From Apricaphanius iberus (taxonomy: Eukaryota > Chordata > Actinopteri > Cyprinodontiformes > Aphaniidae), in contig JAPXFQ010000494.1 in NCBI GenBank assembly GCA_028564705.1, positions 1,860,001 to 1,924,000 on the forward strand: a stretch of 64,000 bases of DNA, in the 5' to 3' direction. The translations under genes were made by a program, and so were the position numbers. The notes beneath the pieces are model-generated. The model made no database searches. It was not told the DNA's origin and saw nothing but the letters and a program-made list of their open reading frames with translations. Shown here in pieces: positions 35,300-47,911 of this stretch. Position 1 is the stretch's first letter, and every line of letters starts with the position of its first letter.

Positions 35300-38200
35300 T
35301 AGATCTTGAAAATAAGTCAGTTGGAGGAGAGTTAATATTATCATCATCATTTTAAAGACCCTAGGAAGTAGTTTGGTGAATGTTGGCATGATCCCAAGCA
35401 AGGGATTATCATTTCACCGCAGGGCTTTAAAAATAACATGAATGCAATTGAAAGGTACTAAATAAAGGAAAGGATTAAAAAAAAAACCAATGTAATCTCA
35501 GAATGAAACATGGGGGCAGCATGACTGCACTCTATAAAAAGAGAAAATCAGATCTGAGATTAGAGATCCCACGTAAATGCTGGACTCAGATTCTCACTGG
35601 ATTTTCTGTGAAATATGTTGTTTTTATCCATTTTTAAGATAAACAACGGCAGTTATCAGAACCACTGAGCTGATTCTGAGTTATATTGCATGTTGCATAT
35701 TTGGTAATCATGCCTTTAAGAACAATTGCTTTCTGCCTCCATCTAGTGGCAATGAGAAGGACAACTTGTGATCCAAATCCACCAATCAAATGAAAGAGAA
35801 TCATGAAAAAAAGAAAAAATTGTAATACAAAAGATGTAAATGCAAATATTTTTTAATGATAGTTTATTTTTGAAAGCAAAAATTGTCCCAATTTAAAAAG
35901 ACAGACTGCAGATTGTTAGAAAAAAAACAGAAAGACATGAGATATTCCTCCAACACACCAATCTTCAACAAAACATTGTTAATCATCTGTCTCCTCTTCA
36001 GAGAAGTTGGACACAACAAAAAACACATCCACTGTATTAGAATAAAATCTCAAAAGAAAGATAGTTTCACACCTTTAAAAAAAAGTGTAACACATGTATG
36101 AAAAAACATAACTTGAGGAAGAATAAGGAAGATAAGTAAAAGTGAGGGATGATGACACAATCTGTGTGGCAATAAACATCTGAGGATCCTATTGATTCAA
36201 TATTAGAACAACAAAAAATTAATTGTTCTCAAAAAAACAAACTTCTGGGGTTCCAGAACATAGAATAATAGAACAATAAAAAAAAAACAACAACAGAACA
36301 TTGTCAACAAATAAGCACAGATCCCATTGACTGTTTAGGACTGCGAATAAAAAAGAAATGAAATAGGTGAAGGTACAACAGGACAATTTAAACAGGACTT
36401 TAAATAGATGAGCTTTCTCAAGGTTTAGTAAAGAGGTTATGAGCTGTCAATATCTTACTTGCTGTAGATAACTTCAAGATTCTTCACATTTATAAAACGT
36501 AGACTGGAAGGTTTCAAATCCTGTTCTGAGCTACAAAACCTCAAATAAGGAAGCTGCTGTGAAAGCTGGGATTCAGATCTTGTTTTTGGTGCTTTGATTT
36601 GTTATACTAAGACTGACATAAAAATAAAAATGTTGGACAATTTTGTCACCCGTCAGCATTACCAATCGTCCAAGTGTAAACTGTATTTAAAGAGGCAACA
36701 GCGCCCTCTAGACTGAAAGTATTCCAGAATTTAGTGCACCAGCTGCAAAGGCCTGAAGGCGGCTGTGGCCTTATGGTGCATTCAGACCGCAATAGAATCG
36801 CACTAGTAGCATGTTTTCTGCTGAGTTCTTTTGGTCTTCGGTCCAAGTTAGTTTTCTGGGACCCAGTTTGTTGTCTAAAATGATTCAGTCTCATGTCTGT
36901 TTGATTAAAAAAATCATGTATTGCTGGTAGCCAATATTTCAGGCTGATTGTGTTTGTGTTAATTTGTCATCCTGGTCTTTTTGTGCTTGTTTAGGGTCCA
37001 AATTAAGTAGAGTTTTTTGGGTGCAGAACATGATGATGATGATGCTTTACTGTCATTGAACCAGAGGAACAACGATATATATTTTACAGTACAACCATCC
37101 ATCTACTATTGGGCTAAAATGAGCTATATGAGGCAGGTGCTTTCTTCTCATTTTACATATTTATAGTTCCAACGTGTAAGACATTTCAGGGGACTCATAT
37201 GCATCATTAGAGCTTCCAAAAGAGACAGATTTACTAGTACAGAATAACTTTTTGCTTTGAGACCTTCTGGAGGAGAAAACTTATTCACAAATCTACAAAA
37301 TATTTCCAACTAACTGATAAGCAGACAGCAACTGTCAAACATCAATACATATAACAGAGATGCACCTATCAGAACTGTGGGGCATTTTCCAATCACACCT
37401 TTAATTGTGCTGACCTGCTAAAAACCACATTTTTCCAATTATAATTGCTCCTCAAGAATAATAATATAGGAAGACATGGGGACAGTGTGAAAAAACTAGC
37501 TTGTCTTTCACTGTTTTTTTATATTATTATTATTAGATTAGGAGCTAGAATGATTTTGAGACTGTGGAAATGAGATAAAACAGTTTATAATTTCAAAACA
37601 AACACAAACTGATCAAGGAGTTTAACTTTCAAACTTCTTTTGAGCTAGGACTTAGCATCACTGGTAGAGTTAGCATTTCTAAAAACAGCAATCTCTGTGT
37701 ATTCCCTTAATTTAATTCCTAAGGCTCTTGTCCATTGGTGCTCACCTTGAGTCGGCTCAACTACATTTTCCAGTATAACAATAACACCTCATCGCAAGAT
37801 GACACAAATAGTAATGTGACTTCATTTCTGAGCAACGACAACAAAGTCTATGGCTTTGCATCAAACACTCTGGGAAAGTACAGATTGTGGGGAGCTAAAT
37901 AATATCAGTGCCAAACCAAAGATAAAACCATGAGAGCCAGATAAGACTCCCAAGAAAAGATTTCCAAAATAGTTCCAACATTACTAATTTCAGCACCAAG
38001 AGAAATGGAGGTTAAAAACTCAAAAATATTCACTTTGCTGTACTCATTCTCAACCTCCCACAGTCCAAATAAACCGCTGAAAAAAATGTAGAAAATACAG
38101 TAGCTTTTTTAAAATAGCTCCTTACATCTTTGATTTATCAGACACCTCAGCGATACTGAAAGCTAACTTTAAGAGTTCTATCCACGGTAACAACTTCCAA

Positions 38201-38500
38201 ATCAAAGACTGAGCTGATAGTGGTCAGCATCAGATTGGATAATCAAAAGGGAAAATAATCCAATTCCAATTGTTTGCTTGGTTCAATTCTATATAAAACA
38301 TTGCAAATATGTGTTTTTAATTGGCTTGCCACTCCAATTAGCTGTTAGCAAAAAATCTAATCCCTGTTTTATCAAAGCAAAGATGCTAAGGGAGTTAACT
38401 AATAAAAGTGACATATTTATCGCTCATGAACTCTTAAGAAAATACTACATCAGAAAAACTTAAATTGCCATTTAAGGCACTGCAAATCAGAAACTACAGG
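35300..38500. other. intergenic region between prickle3 and plp2
   Basis: No coding exon was seen. It could include a long plp2 3' UTR, since plp2 is transcribed leftwards from 38880. A lone Harbinger end lies at 36774-36788. Confidence 0.4.
36774..36788 (+). repeat. solitary PIF/Harbinger terminal repeat
   Basis: TGGTGCATTCAGACC, preceded by TTA at 36771-36773, is identical to the first 15 bases of the element at 16365 and its target. No matching right end was found nearby, so this is a truncated copy. Confidence 0.6.
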
Positions 38501-38501
38501 T

Positions 38502-38507
38502 TTTATT
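38502..38507 (-). terminator. possible plp2 polyadenylation signal
   Basis: TTTATT on the plus strand is AATAAA on the minus strand, about 375 bases after the plp2 stop. It is the first such hexamer noticed downstream. There is no transcript evidence. Confidence 0.3.
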
Positions 38508-38879
38508 TTTCAACTGACTGAGAACAAAGATAAAAGTATAACAAGGTTTTTAAATAACTCTTAACGTGTCAGTTTCTTTTGAAGTCCAAATAACATGGTT
38601 AACAATTTCTACAGCAGATAATTAACAGTAGAGAAACGTATTAGAAAAGTTACTTAGAGACACTAATCAGTCCTATATTACCCCATTAACCTGTTTAGTC
38701 GGTGGTCTTGGTCGGAAAAAAAGTTGGGGCTGGGATAGTTCCCCGTGTAGCACACATGCAGACTCAGATTTACAGTCCAGTACAGTACCTCTCACTTTGG
38801 TTATGTGGTTTCCCTCTCAGGCATGGCCCTAAAATACATCTCACACCATACAGTTGCAATAATTAAAACTGTGACCTGC

Positions 38880-38929
38880 TCATTTTTTAACTGTCCATTT
38901 TCCCTCACTGAGCTGCTCTTCTTGTGTTC
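38880..38929 (-). CDS. plp2: plp2 coding exon 5 (C-terminal tail and stop)
   Basis: The acceptor CTGCAG ends at 38930. With the one base from exon 4 the frame reads GTQEEQLSEGKWTVKK and stops at 38882-38880. Another AG further upstream (before ATGTTTAAACGG) would give the wrong phase and an early stop, so the CTGCAG site was preferred. Its pyrimidine tract is weak, so this last exon is less certain than the others. Confidence 0.65.
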
Positions 38930-41900
38930 CTGCAGCGTCGTTGACAGATGCATGTGGCGTGGGCCGTTTAAACATCTGGAAATAAATTCAGGAACATGTA
39001 TCAGTAAAGTATACTTATATCAAAGAGATTAATTTTAGGTGCATCATAGAATATACACAAGTGCTCCTACCAGCGGCGCCTGCTGTGTGCGACCTGTTGC
39101 TCTTGATTTGCAGATAGATGGTGTACGTATCATATGCAAACAGGAGACCCGCGATCAACCCGAACACCTGAAAAATACATCAAAGCAAAAACTTTATCAA
39201 TGTTAAAATCTGTAAAAGATTAAGTTAGGTCAATTCCTGTTGTCAATTCTATTTATTTTCCTTTCTCACAATGGTTTAATGGAATTTTCCTTATGTCAGA
39301 ACTGGTGTAACTAAGTCGAGTTTGTAGGCTGTGTTGCTCATACACCCTTCAGCTCTACTTACACATTTTCTATGGTTCTGAGATCTGAGCCCTGTGATCA
39401 CCACTCCAAAATATTGAGCTTTTTGTTCATCAGCCGTTTTCCTAAGCGCCTAAATCGAAGCAACCAAACTGTTATTTCTTGAATACCCTTTAACTGTGAA
39501 CCAAAAGGCTTCGTCGGTTCTGAATATCAGTTGGATGTATCAGGCTTTAAGTTATAGCCAGGAACATCACAATAATAGGGCCGTTAAAGTCACTAATGGA
39601 GGCGTTGGAGTTATATGAGTGACTGACATCCTTCACTTGTGGATACGATTTAAGCCTTAATTTTGGTTCTTTATGCCTAACAAATCAAATTGCTCTGTTG
39701 GTAACATATAGAAATTTTCATCTAAGACTTCATGTCTACTGATGGTTCCTAAAGTTTCTAAGTTTGGAGTGCAGGACCATGCAGGGACATTCTAACCACT
39801 TTCCCTCACTCTGATTCATTTTCCTACTACTCTCCCTTTTTTTTCTTCTCTGAAAAGTTGTCCCATTCCTTGCCAGCTCTGGTAGAGTGCATTTCAGATA
39901 GATGCTAGAGTCACAGTAGGGTCAGTTAATCAGTCAACCATGCCAAACAACGCACAAGCATCGTTACCATTTTTGTTAATGATTTTTTAGAAGAATGATT
40001 CCCTTGCATGTTTCAGGGTTAAGTGATATCTTCGCAGTTTCTCTTTGTAGATTTTGCAGTGAAACTGCCGTGAAGTATTTCACCTTTTTTGTTCAGCCTG
40101 ATGACACTCATTTCTTCTCTTCGTATTAGTGGAGCACTTGTCTACAGAGATCTCCTCTTAACACACACAACCTTTATTTTAATGGCCACAATAGAGTCAG
40201 TGATGTGACAAACTTTAGAGTGAAAGTTATCTATCAACTCATTTACTGAGTTACATGATGAAAGGGACATGGGAGACCAATTTTATTCACACTAGTTTAC
40301 TAACTTTATTGCTGCTTGTTTGTTGTATTTTGTAGATTGTATCTGTTTTTTGGTGTATTTCATTTTAAAGTGGACACCTAATGAGAATTGGCCAGGTAAT
40401 CTTCAAAATTCCTTTTAGATTCTTAAAAAGATCCCAAAGCATTAAAATGGCATAACATAAGCAAGAGGGCATTTCATAGCCCAATTATTTAATGTCATAT
40501 TAAGAAAAAATATTAAGTTCCATACTGACTTATTTCTCAAGACATTATGGCCTTATTTTCATAAACAACATTGTTTTTTTCCATATATTTTTCAGAAGAA
40601 AATTCAAGCATTTTTTCTTTGCTCCCATTCCTTTAAGAAACATTTTCTGTACTAAAGTAAATAGAAGAGTTGCATTTCAAATTGCATTAGTTTGTTTCTG
40701 TTGTTGTATCATACCCATAATTTAGGTGTACTGCGGCGACCCTGATCGGGTGCAGATGGTTCTTATCGTGTGTTGCAAACAAGCCAGGGATAGAGACACT
40801 GTGGAGGAAGGCTGTGGTTTTAAAAAGGGAACTTTGCTTTATTCTAAAATCCAGGCTTCACTTAGCAGTAACATTTGTGTTTTACTTGTTTTAAAACACA
40901 AACGATTTAAAATGTTGTTCCAATTTCCTCCTACAAAGTCTTGCCGTCTACATTGAAGGGTTCAGGTTTCTTTTGGGAACCATTGAAAAAAAATCTATCT
41001 TGTCTGGGGGATATACAGTGTAGGAAAAGATTATGCCTCTCCGGAACAATTTGTTAGATAAAAGGTTTAACATTTCAGACTTTTTTTCTGCCTCCCTGCT
41101 TTTTCACACCCTTCCTACAAACGTGCATGCTCCTCCATTCTTCCCCCACATCACATTTTTTGAAAATGACTACAGTTTCATCTGAACAGGAAGGAAAGGT
41201 GGGATATTATCATATTCTAACAATTAGTGATTAGTTTCAAAGTTTGGGTATGTATCATAGTAAACAAAAAACCTTTTCTGCACATCTCCCCTAGAAACAA
41301 GTCACATGGTAAACCGTAGTTAAAAACAAACTGCCAAACACAGCAGCAGGATGCACAGCTTAAGAACAGACTTGAGAGCTCAGGTTGAGTCAAAATGAAC
41401 TTACCCCGCCTGCGATGAGCGCTCCATCCCCAGCTCCTCTGATGACGCAGATGAGAGACGTGATGATGTAACATAGTGCGCCAGTAAAGGCACGGATAAG
41501 ATCCTTCAGAAACAAAAGGAGAAGCAGCTCATACATTGTGTCAACGCAACACAGAATTCTGTTAGAAGACTTCAAAGCGCTTACAAAGGACTTACACTCC
41601 AGACCCAGTTGATGATTTTAAACTGCTTGTCCAGGTCCATCATGAAGACGACAAGGAAGACTATGGCAATGGCCATCTCACAGACGGCGACAGCAGTGTA
41701 GCCTCCATACCGGGATGCAGCATAGCAGATGAGGATTATAAAACTCAGAATCTATTGAAGAGATGAGAAAAGAAAGAAAACATGAAAGAAAACAAAAAAG
41801 TTTCTTAGTGAAAAAAACCCATTTAAAATTCAGTCTTCTCTGAGCATCTGCAACAGGCAGACACTTCAGATTTACAGTAAGGGGTTGTTGCATCAGACAT

Positions 41901-44900
41901 TTTCCACTTCTCAGCAATATGCTGCCAGTGCACACAAATCATAAACTCAAGCAACCTGCAGCTCATTATAGGTCTGTTTTGTTAAAATGCTGCTGTTCTT
42001 GATGCTCTCACGCTGTGGGAAAATGCAGTTGCACTCCCCAAACAAAACGCATTAGCAATCTGTAGCAAAAAAGCTAAAAGAAAAATTATCTTTGCAACGT
42101 GAAGCAGTTCTTTTTAAAATTGCTTTTCATAAACACTGTAATCATCAAGCTGCGATTGTGTTCACTTAGCGACCGGTGTTTCCGATTGAACTCTAAGTAA
42201 TCCTATTCAGTCTGGAATTCTCAATAACATCCAGTATTTTAAATGCACAGCTTTCATGCAAGTAAAAAGTCTGTAAAGTTTACAAGAAAAAAAGAAGAAC
42301 TCCCTCCAAAAAACGGTGCTAAAATTGTTTAGAATGAAGGCTCTACCACACTATTTATTCATGGTACATTTTTATTGTGTTCATTTAGGGTGACACTAAT
42401 TTAAGAGAATATTCTATTTCATTACTATTGGTGGGACTTACAATAATCACATGCGCCCACCACTCTCCCTGAGCTCTGAAGAAAAGCACATGCTCTTGGC
42501 CTTATGACACATTAGAGTCCATTCAAGTGATCAACTGTGTTGTAGATATTTACGGTGTGAATGCATGACACATTATATGTCATATCCTAATTGCGTCACA
42601 CCAGTCCTTTTTGATTTGCTAACACTGAAATTAGGGATGCACCGATATCGTTTTAATGTACTCGTATCCATTATTTAACAGATACCATGAACGAATACTT
42701 AATTTAATACTTCGTTTATTTTTCTCCTGAAAGTTTACTTTTTTGGTCATTTTTATGAATATTTTCTTTTTTTATCTAATTCACCATCATTTTTTTGTAA
42801 CCAGCAAAGAAGAAAATAAAACCTGTCTTCCAATTCACTGCATTATTTTTGTGGTAGAGGTATCGGCATTGGTACTCAGTACGGAAGTACTCAGATCCAA
42901 GTATCGGTATCGTATCGGTTTGAAAAAAAGTGGTATTGTTGCATCCTTGACTGGAATGATGACTGACTTGATATCTTGTTAAGTTTGCAAAAATTACCTA
43001 GTGAGTTTGATTTTTTTTTTTTTTGTGATAGGAGGAATCTAAACTCTAACCAGCAAGTAAAACTAGAACCAAATAAATAACAACTTCCTGTATTTACAAC
43101 AAAAAATTGTTAGCATTAGTAGGTCACAAACAGGGGTTTTATAAAATTTATCACATCAAAATCTGAAAACTACAAAGCATCTTTTTAAGGTTACTTGAGC
43201 CTTATTGAGGTATGACTTTTCTAGTTATTAACTAATTAGCAAATAGCTCATATTTTCCTAAATCTTGCTTTTGAATCCCAGTTTTATGATGACTTTCAGT
43301 AAATTAAATTCAAAGTTCTTGAATACATCCTGTTGCAAAATGACAAATAAGATCTCTGAAAAGTTTTAAATGCTCATTGTATTATTGAAGGAGCAGTGGG
43401 TAGGATTTAATGACATCTAGAGGTAACATTGGAAACTGGTACAATAAAATCTATTTAGCCATTCAGCTATGGAAGTTTTCTACGTTTTTATTATGAGGTA
43501 CGAGCAAGTTAGCAGACCGTGTCAAATCACTCCAGTCTACACGATACTTGCACAACCTCGCTAGGCAGACACCAGGCTCACATCTGTCACTACTACCTCC
43601 CCTCCCTTCACATGCCGCCCACAGAGAGCCAGCAACTGAGAGGCATCAGAAGTTCATGTGTTCAGGGACTGGCACAGGCTGCCTCTGTAGGGCAGCGAAG
43701 AGGCTGAGGCCAAAGCCTAATGCACAAAAGAAGCTCTATCTAGGCTAGAGCCGGCTGGTCAGAGGGCAGCGGCCACCGAAGAGGCTGTTATACAGAAAAA
43801 CACCCACTACTACACAGAGGAGTCCCTGAGAACAAAAACAGCCTCTGAGTTGTTGACACCTTCATGTTGAACTACACAGACTGGGATCTGTTCACAGCTC
43901 TCCCAAGATCACAACCAGAATCTACTGGCATGAGTAGAATAATGTGCTGCTCTTTTAAACAGACTAGAAGGAAATTACTGCAAACTTCTGGCTAATTATA
44001 GCGAGGCAACACGAGCCCCAAGAGCTCAGTCCATGCGTGGTGCAGATACAAACCAAACAGCAACGGTTGCCATGGAAGTCACTTATATTTTGAAGCGCTT
44101 TCCAAGCGCATCCTTAAACAGAAACAGTGAGATGAGGGAAGACGAATTTTATTTCGTCACTCTTCTGTGTAATAAGTGAATTCTCACTTATTACACAACC
44201 CTGATTACTCAACCCGTACTTTCTGCTAAAGGAATTTCGCAATTCATCGAAATAAAAATAAAAAGTCATCTTAAATTACATGTATCTGCATATTTTAGAG
44301 CCAGAAAGCATAAAAACGTGAAAGAATGAAACGTTATTGAATGCCTGTCTGCCTTGCCATTATTTTTGAAAGCGGATTAACCGCTTGTTTCAGTAATTGA
44401 ACTGTAGATTGAAAACAGTTTGTTTTCTTAACTAAAAAGTTTTTATTTGACAGGGTATAGGCTGCTTGGGGAAAAAGGACATAACAAGCAGTTTTGATGC
44501 AAAAAACACGGTTCAAACCCAGGATGTAACAGAACAGGAAGTCAACAGCCTGATCGTTGAAGGGACTGTGGCTACTGTTTATTATAAACATGACATTTAA
44601 TCAAGGAATAACATTTTTTTCTTTTGCTGATAATTATCTGTAGCAGTTGTAACAGCCTTGTTGCCAACCAAGTATTTCAAATTCTCTTCCATGCTTCACC
44701 ACAGTAGCATTGGTCTGAATGTACTTAATTGTGTTGAAAAAAGTTAAAAAGCCAACAAAAAAAACATGAGAGTTGCATAATTACTCCATGTCTCAAAAAT
44801 ATGAACTACTTTGGTCACACCTGTTAGGAGAAATAGAATCACCATCACATCCCTGCGCTTATCAGAGTAAAAATGTGTAAAAATGCCTCATGATGAACAA

Positions 44901-47900
44901 TTTTCGCTCCCCTGTAGTGGGTGTGTGAACTTCACATTTCTCTGCAAATCTAAACCTGTTCTGACATTGTCATATGACAGGCAGCCAAGTCATTCCATGT
45001 AAGGTAAACAATGATAATTGCACATTTAGATCCTTAGATTTACCAGCTTGACTGCAGTATTCCCAGCAACTGATGTTAAGTGGCCCATTTCCTTTCAAAC
45101 TAAGACTCTCCATAATGAGCAATAATGTATTCCGCTTCCTGTTGCGTGCTAAAACTGTTATCTAAAGGAATTCAGCATTTCTGTATGACAGTCTGTACCT
45201 GAGCCCATCCTTGAATGGAAGGGCAGCAGAAATCTGGGTTAAGGGGTTCATGAATTCCTTGTTCCCAGGCCTAAACTTCACACCAGTCTGGAATTTCCAT
45301 TACTACCGTAGGAAAAAAAAAAAAAAAAAAAAAGGGTGGGGGTGGTGGTGGGGGGGGGGGGTGCTTTTACAGTGGGTGGGGCTCTGACCATCTGAGAGGC
45401 CGTTTTTAAAATTAGCTCACTGACTTTGGGACAGACCGTTTTTTTCCAGGGAGACAGAGAGGGCTTTCTTGCTTTTTACAAACATGGTATACACCCATAG
45501 TAGACATATGGTAATACTTAGCTTTATGTGCGAAATACACCACAGTAGAAGTTGCTTTCTGATGTAAAACTAGTTTTGCTATCCTAGAAAATCATTCCTG
45601 GCACCAAGGGCTGGCCAAAAGTCTAATGAGAATAAGCAGCTACTAAAGATTCCCCCACTTGTCTGGGGGGAGAACTTGAACTCATAAAAGACAGTTTGGC
45701 CATTACATCTTCTGCACACATGCTAATTTAATTGAAACATAATTTGAATCTAATTTAGTATCGGATTGTGTCTCAGACAAGAACACATTTTAAGCAAACT
45801 ATTACTTTTTATAAGTAGATTAGCTGGTAATAGTTATTATTGCATGATTGAAAACGTAAGATTAAGCTTTGAGAAAGAAGAGAAAGGACATATGAATCAA
45901 ATAGCATGTTTAATGATGGCATCTTACTTTTTGCATTTATGGACTATTTAACTTCTTAACGCTTCTGTCAGTGTCCACCAGGGAAGCTGTGGCTACAATG
46001 TAGTAACTCAGCACCAGCCGTGTGTGAATGTGTGAATGACTGAATGTAGTGTACAAACACTTTGTAGTCCTCTGGCTGAAAAAGCACTATACATATAAAG
46101 GGCATTTTACTTAAACATAGCTGCTAAGACCATCTACACAAAACTGTGTAAATGACTTCATTAAAAAAAATCACTAGTTAACTAAATAACAAGTAGAAAA
46201 TGAAGGTCTCAGTTTTATGTGTTGTTGAATTTCCTTGGGTAAAATTCCCAAGGAAATTCTGCTTAGGGCCACATATAAGCGTGGGGTAGGTCTCATGGTG
46301 CGTTTGTCAAATTGTATAACAATTAAACAGCAAATTCCTCTTTTTGAACTCAAAAATTCGAAAGACGTTTTGCAATTATGACAGTGAAATGAACTGTAAA
46401 AATAGCTATGCAAATACCAGAAATGCTTGGTTAGATAAGACTGCAGGCAAATAACAAGCATGTCTGGTAAAATATATGAAGTTACAGTAATCTCAACGAC
46501 TGATAATACAGAGCCTATGCAAATCATGAAGGCCAGAGAGACTTATGTGGGAAGAGAGCACACCGCTGTGAAATGCAAAAAAGGGAATTCATGTAAAAAA
46601 AAAAGAAGGTGGTAAAGAACAAAAAAAATAAAACTATGATCGCTGACAGGAAGTGGTTGCATTTCTTTTTTTTCTTTTAAGGTGAAACGTCAGTGGTTAC
46701 ACCCCCACTGTTGTGGGTACAAATCTGCAGGTTAATTTAAAGCCAGACAAAATCTTTGTGTGATAGGGTATGATTCAACGTGCATTGCATATACATAATC
46801 CAAAAACCGTTGGAAAAAAAGAAAAAAAGAAGAAACCGTTGGCAAGGCATTGACTGGTTACAGGTATCAAGTATATCAAGGTTTTAGAAAGTTACAGCAA
46901 CAATTTTTATTTTGCTTATCATACAGTTTTATATCAGTTTTATGAGTTGCAAAGCCCCTCCCCCAGCTGTTTTCTTGCTCATAAAAACAGACAAAGTATG
47001 CTGTTGGGACATATTTCCAGTTAAACATAGTTGTCCTGTGGAAAATAAAGAAGCGCCACCTGTCACTTTTATTACGGTGACGCTGCTTTAAAACTACATC
47101 TTGCATTTCTAATCCTGCAGGCTGACTACCACAGCAGATAGCCGAAGAAATAACCAGCCAAATAGTAACTCAATAAGACCATAAAAGCAAAAAGATTGAA
47201 TTTTCTGTACAATAGGTACAATGAAACCTTAACTAAACTTTCTAGGAGTTTAAAACCTTTGCTTAAATATTTTAAGTAAATACTAGATAACTGCTTGAGT
47301 TGTTAAAATGTCAATTTTCTTTCATAAATAAAAACAACTACGTCATAAATCAGAGTTTTTAATCATACAATGAAATTAGCTGTAGCCCATGCCTCAATCC
47401 CACAGCATGACTCTGCTACCACCGAGGTGACCACTCGTTGGTTTTCTGCACCACACATTTTGCCCACATTAGGCAGAGGTCGCCCATTTGACCATACATT
47501 TCCCACAAGCCCTCTGCTTTTAGCAATTTGGTGTCAAATGTGAAAACTAGAGACCATGTGACAGGTGGAAACCCTTTTTGTGTCACACTCCCCCACATGT
47601 ATTCACGTCGATTATGATCTATTTCCCATTTAGCCTTAAAATCAGTAGCGATGCAGCATTACCTCTTAATAATCCATGAAACATTAATTAGCTACAGCAG
47701 CATATGATTGGTAAAGTATGTACGTATATTGCAGGCAGCTTTGGAGGCTATTCATTACAGAGCTGCACGGAAGCTTACACAGTCACTTTGTTTCCGTTAT
47801 AAAACTTACTATTTCTGAGGCGAGGATTTTGCCTTTCGGGGTAGACACATAACTTCTCAGCCTCTCCCCGCAGTTTGCAGAAGAGCTGGTCTCGGTTGTA

Positions 47901-47911
47901 TCTGCAGCCAT
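38880..47911 (-). CDS. plp2: plp2, proteolipid protein 2 (MARVEL, four-pass membrane protein)
   Basis: Five exons (47911-47810, 41751-41596, 41503-41405, 39167-39071, 38929-38880) join in frame with GT-AG introns to a 167-residue protein with a stop. The protein opens MAADTTETSSSANCGERL and has four hydrophobic segments: about residues 29-48, 55-74, 88-106 and 114-135. This is the MARVEL layout, with a hydrophilic N-terminus and a short polar tail ending KWTVKK. Landmarks shared with PLP2 include a KGKILASEI first helix edge, a DLDKQF..INWVWS loop (human has a DLHTK..INWPWS type loop), the third helix after DLIRA, and FAYDTYTIY near the end. PLP2 is an integral protein of the ER and plasma membrane linked to chemokine receptors and trafficking. 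Human PLP2 is 152 residues; this one is slightly longer. Another PLP2-like MARVEL paralogue cannot be excluded, but position beside prickle3 and syp supports plp2. Confidence 0.85.
39071..39167 (-). CDS. plp2: plp2 coding exon 4
   Basis: Acceptor TTTTTCAG before 39167, donor GTAGGA from 39070. It encodes VFGLIAGLLFAYDTYTIYL and QIKSNRSHTAGAA and ends in phase 1. This is the fourth membrane helix and the start of the C-terminal tail. Confidence 0.9.
39168..41404 (-). other. plp2: plp2 intron 3
   Basis: AT-rich intron of 2.2 kb. No additional exon, RNA gene or bounded transposon seen. Confidence 0.5.
41405..41503 (-). CDS. plp2: plp2 coding exon 3
   Basis: Acceptor CTGAAG before 41503, donor GTAAGT from 41404. 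The 33 codons DLIRAFTGALCYIITSLICV through GAGDGALIAGG form the third helix and the following loop. Confidence 0.9.
41596..41751 (-). CDS. plp2: plp2 coding exon 2
   Basis: Acceptor AATAG before 41751, donor GTAAGT from 41595. The 52 codons include ILSFIILICYAASRYGGY and VCEMAIAIVFLVVFMMDL, then DKQFKIINWVWS. They encode the rest of helix 1 and helix 2, and the exon is phase 0 on both sides. Confidence 0.9.
42632..42949. mobile_element. non-autonomous hAT in plp2 intron 1
   Basis: The left end is TAGGGATGCACCGATAT and the right end, read backwards, is CAAGGATGCAACAATACC. The interior is rich in GGTATCGG-type motifs. Flanks ACTGAAAT and ACTGGAAT match at 7 of 8 bases, as an aged hAT target duplication would. 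Confidence 0.72.
43385..44010. repeat. probable non-autonomous repeat, unbounded
   Basis: GGAGCAGTGGGTAGGATTTA then ATGACATCTAGAGGTAACAT recalls a common fish repeat start. The following roughly 500 bases are GC-richer than the intron around them. No opposite end was found. Confidence 0.3.
44166..44197. repeat. perfect 14-bp hairpin
   Basis: TGTGTAATAAGTGA, a 4-base loop ATTC, then TCACTTATTACACA: perfectly complementary arms in plp2 intron 1. Confidence 0.9.
45313..45362 (+). repeat. poly-A followed by a G-rich run
   Basis: About 21 A at 45313-45333, then GGGTGGGGGTGGTGGTGGGG and more G to 45361. At least four G-tracts give strong G-quadruplex potential on the plus strand, which is the non-template strand only if transcription is rightward. 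Confidence 0.9.
45955..46112 (+). repeat. SINE/LINE tail-like repeat
   Basis: GCTGTGGCTACAATGTAGTA, GTGTGTGAATGTGTGAATGA and AAGCACTATACATATAAAGG resemble a widespread fish retroposon 3' region ending in 'gcactatataaa'. No target duplication was resolved. Confidence 0.5.
46227..46259. repeat. perfect 13-bp hairpin
   Basis: GAATTTCCTTGGG, a 7-base loop, then CCCAAGGAAATTC: arms fully complementary, in plp2 intron 1. Confidence 0.9.
46600..47800 (-). other. plp2: plp2 intron 1, no gene seen
   Basis: AT-rich intron next to exon 1. No extra exon or bounded repeat supported. Confidence 0.4.
47810..47911 (-). CDS. plp2: plp2 coding exon 1
   Basis: The ATG is at 47911-47909. The 34 codons run from MAADTTETSSSAN to KGKILASEI, followed by donor GTAAGT at 47809-47804. 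It is phase 0 and carries the cytoplasmic N-terminus and the start of the first membrane helix. Sequence right of 47911 is probable 5' UTR. Confidence 0.87.

Noticed and set aside
38938..38960. upstream plp2 last-exon acceptor before ATGTTTAAACGG
   Set aside because: Joined to exon 4 (phase 1) it gives a stop after two codons; only the CTGCAG site at 38930 keeps an open frame.
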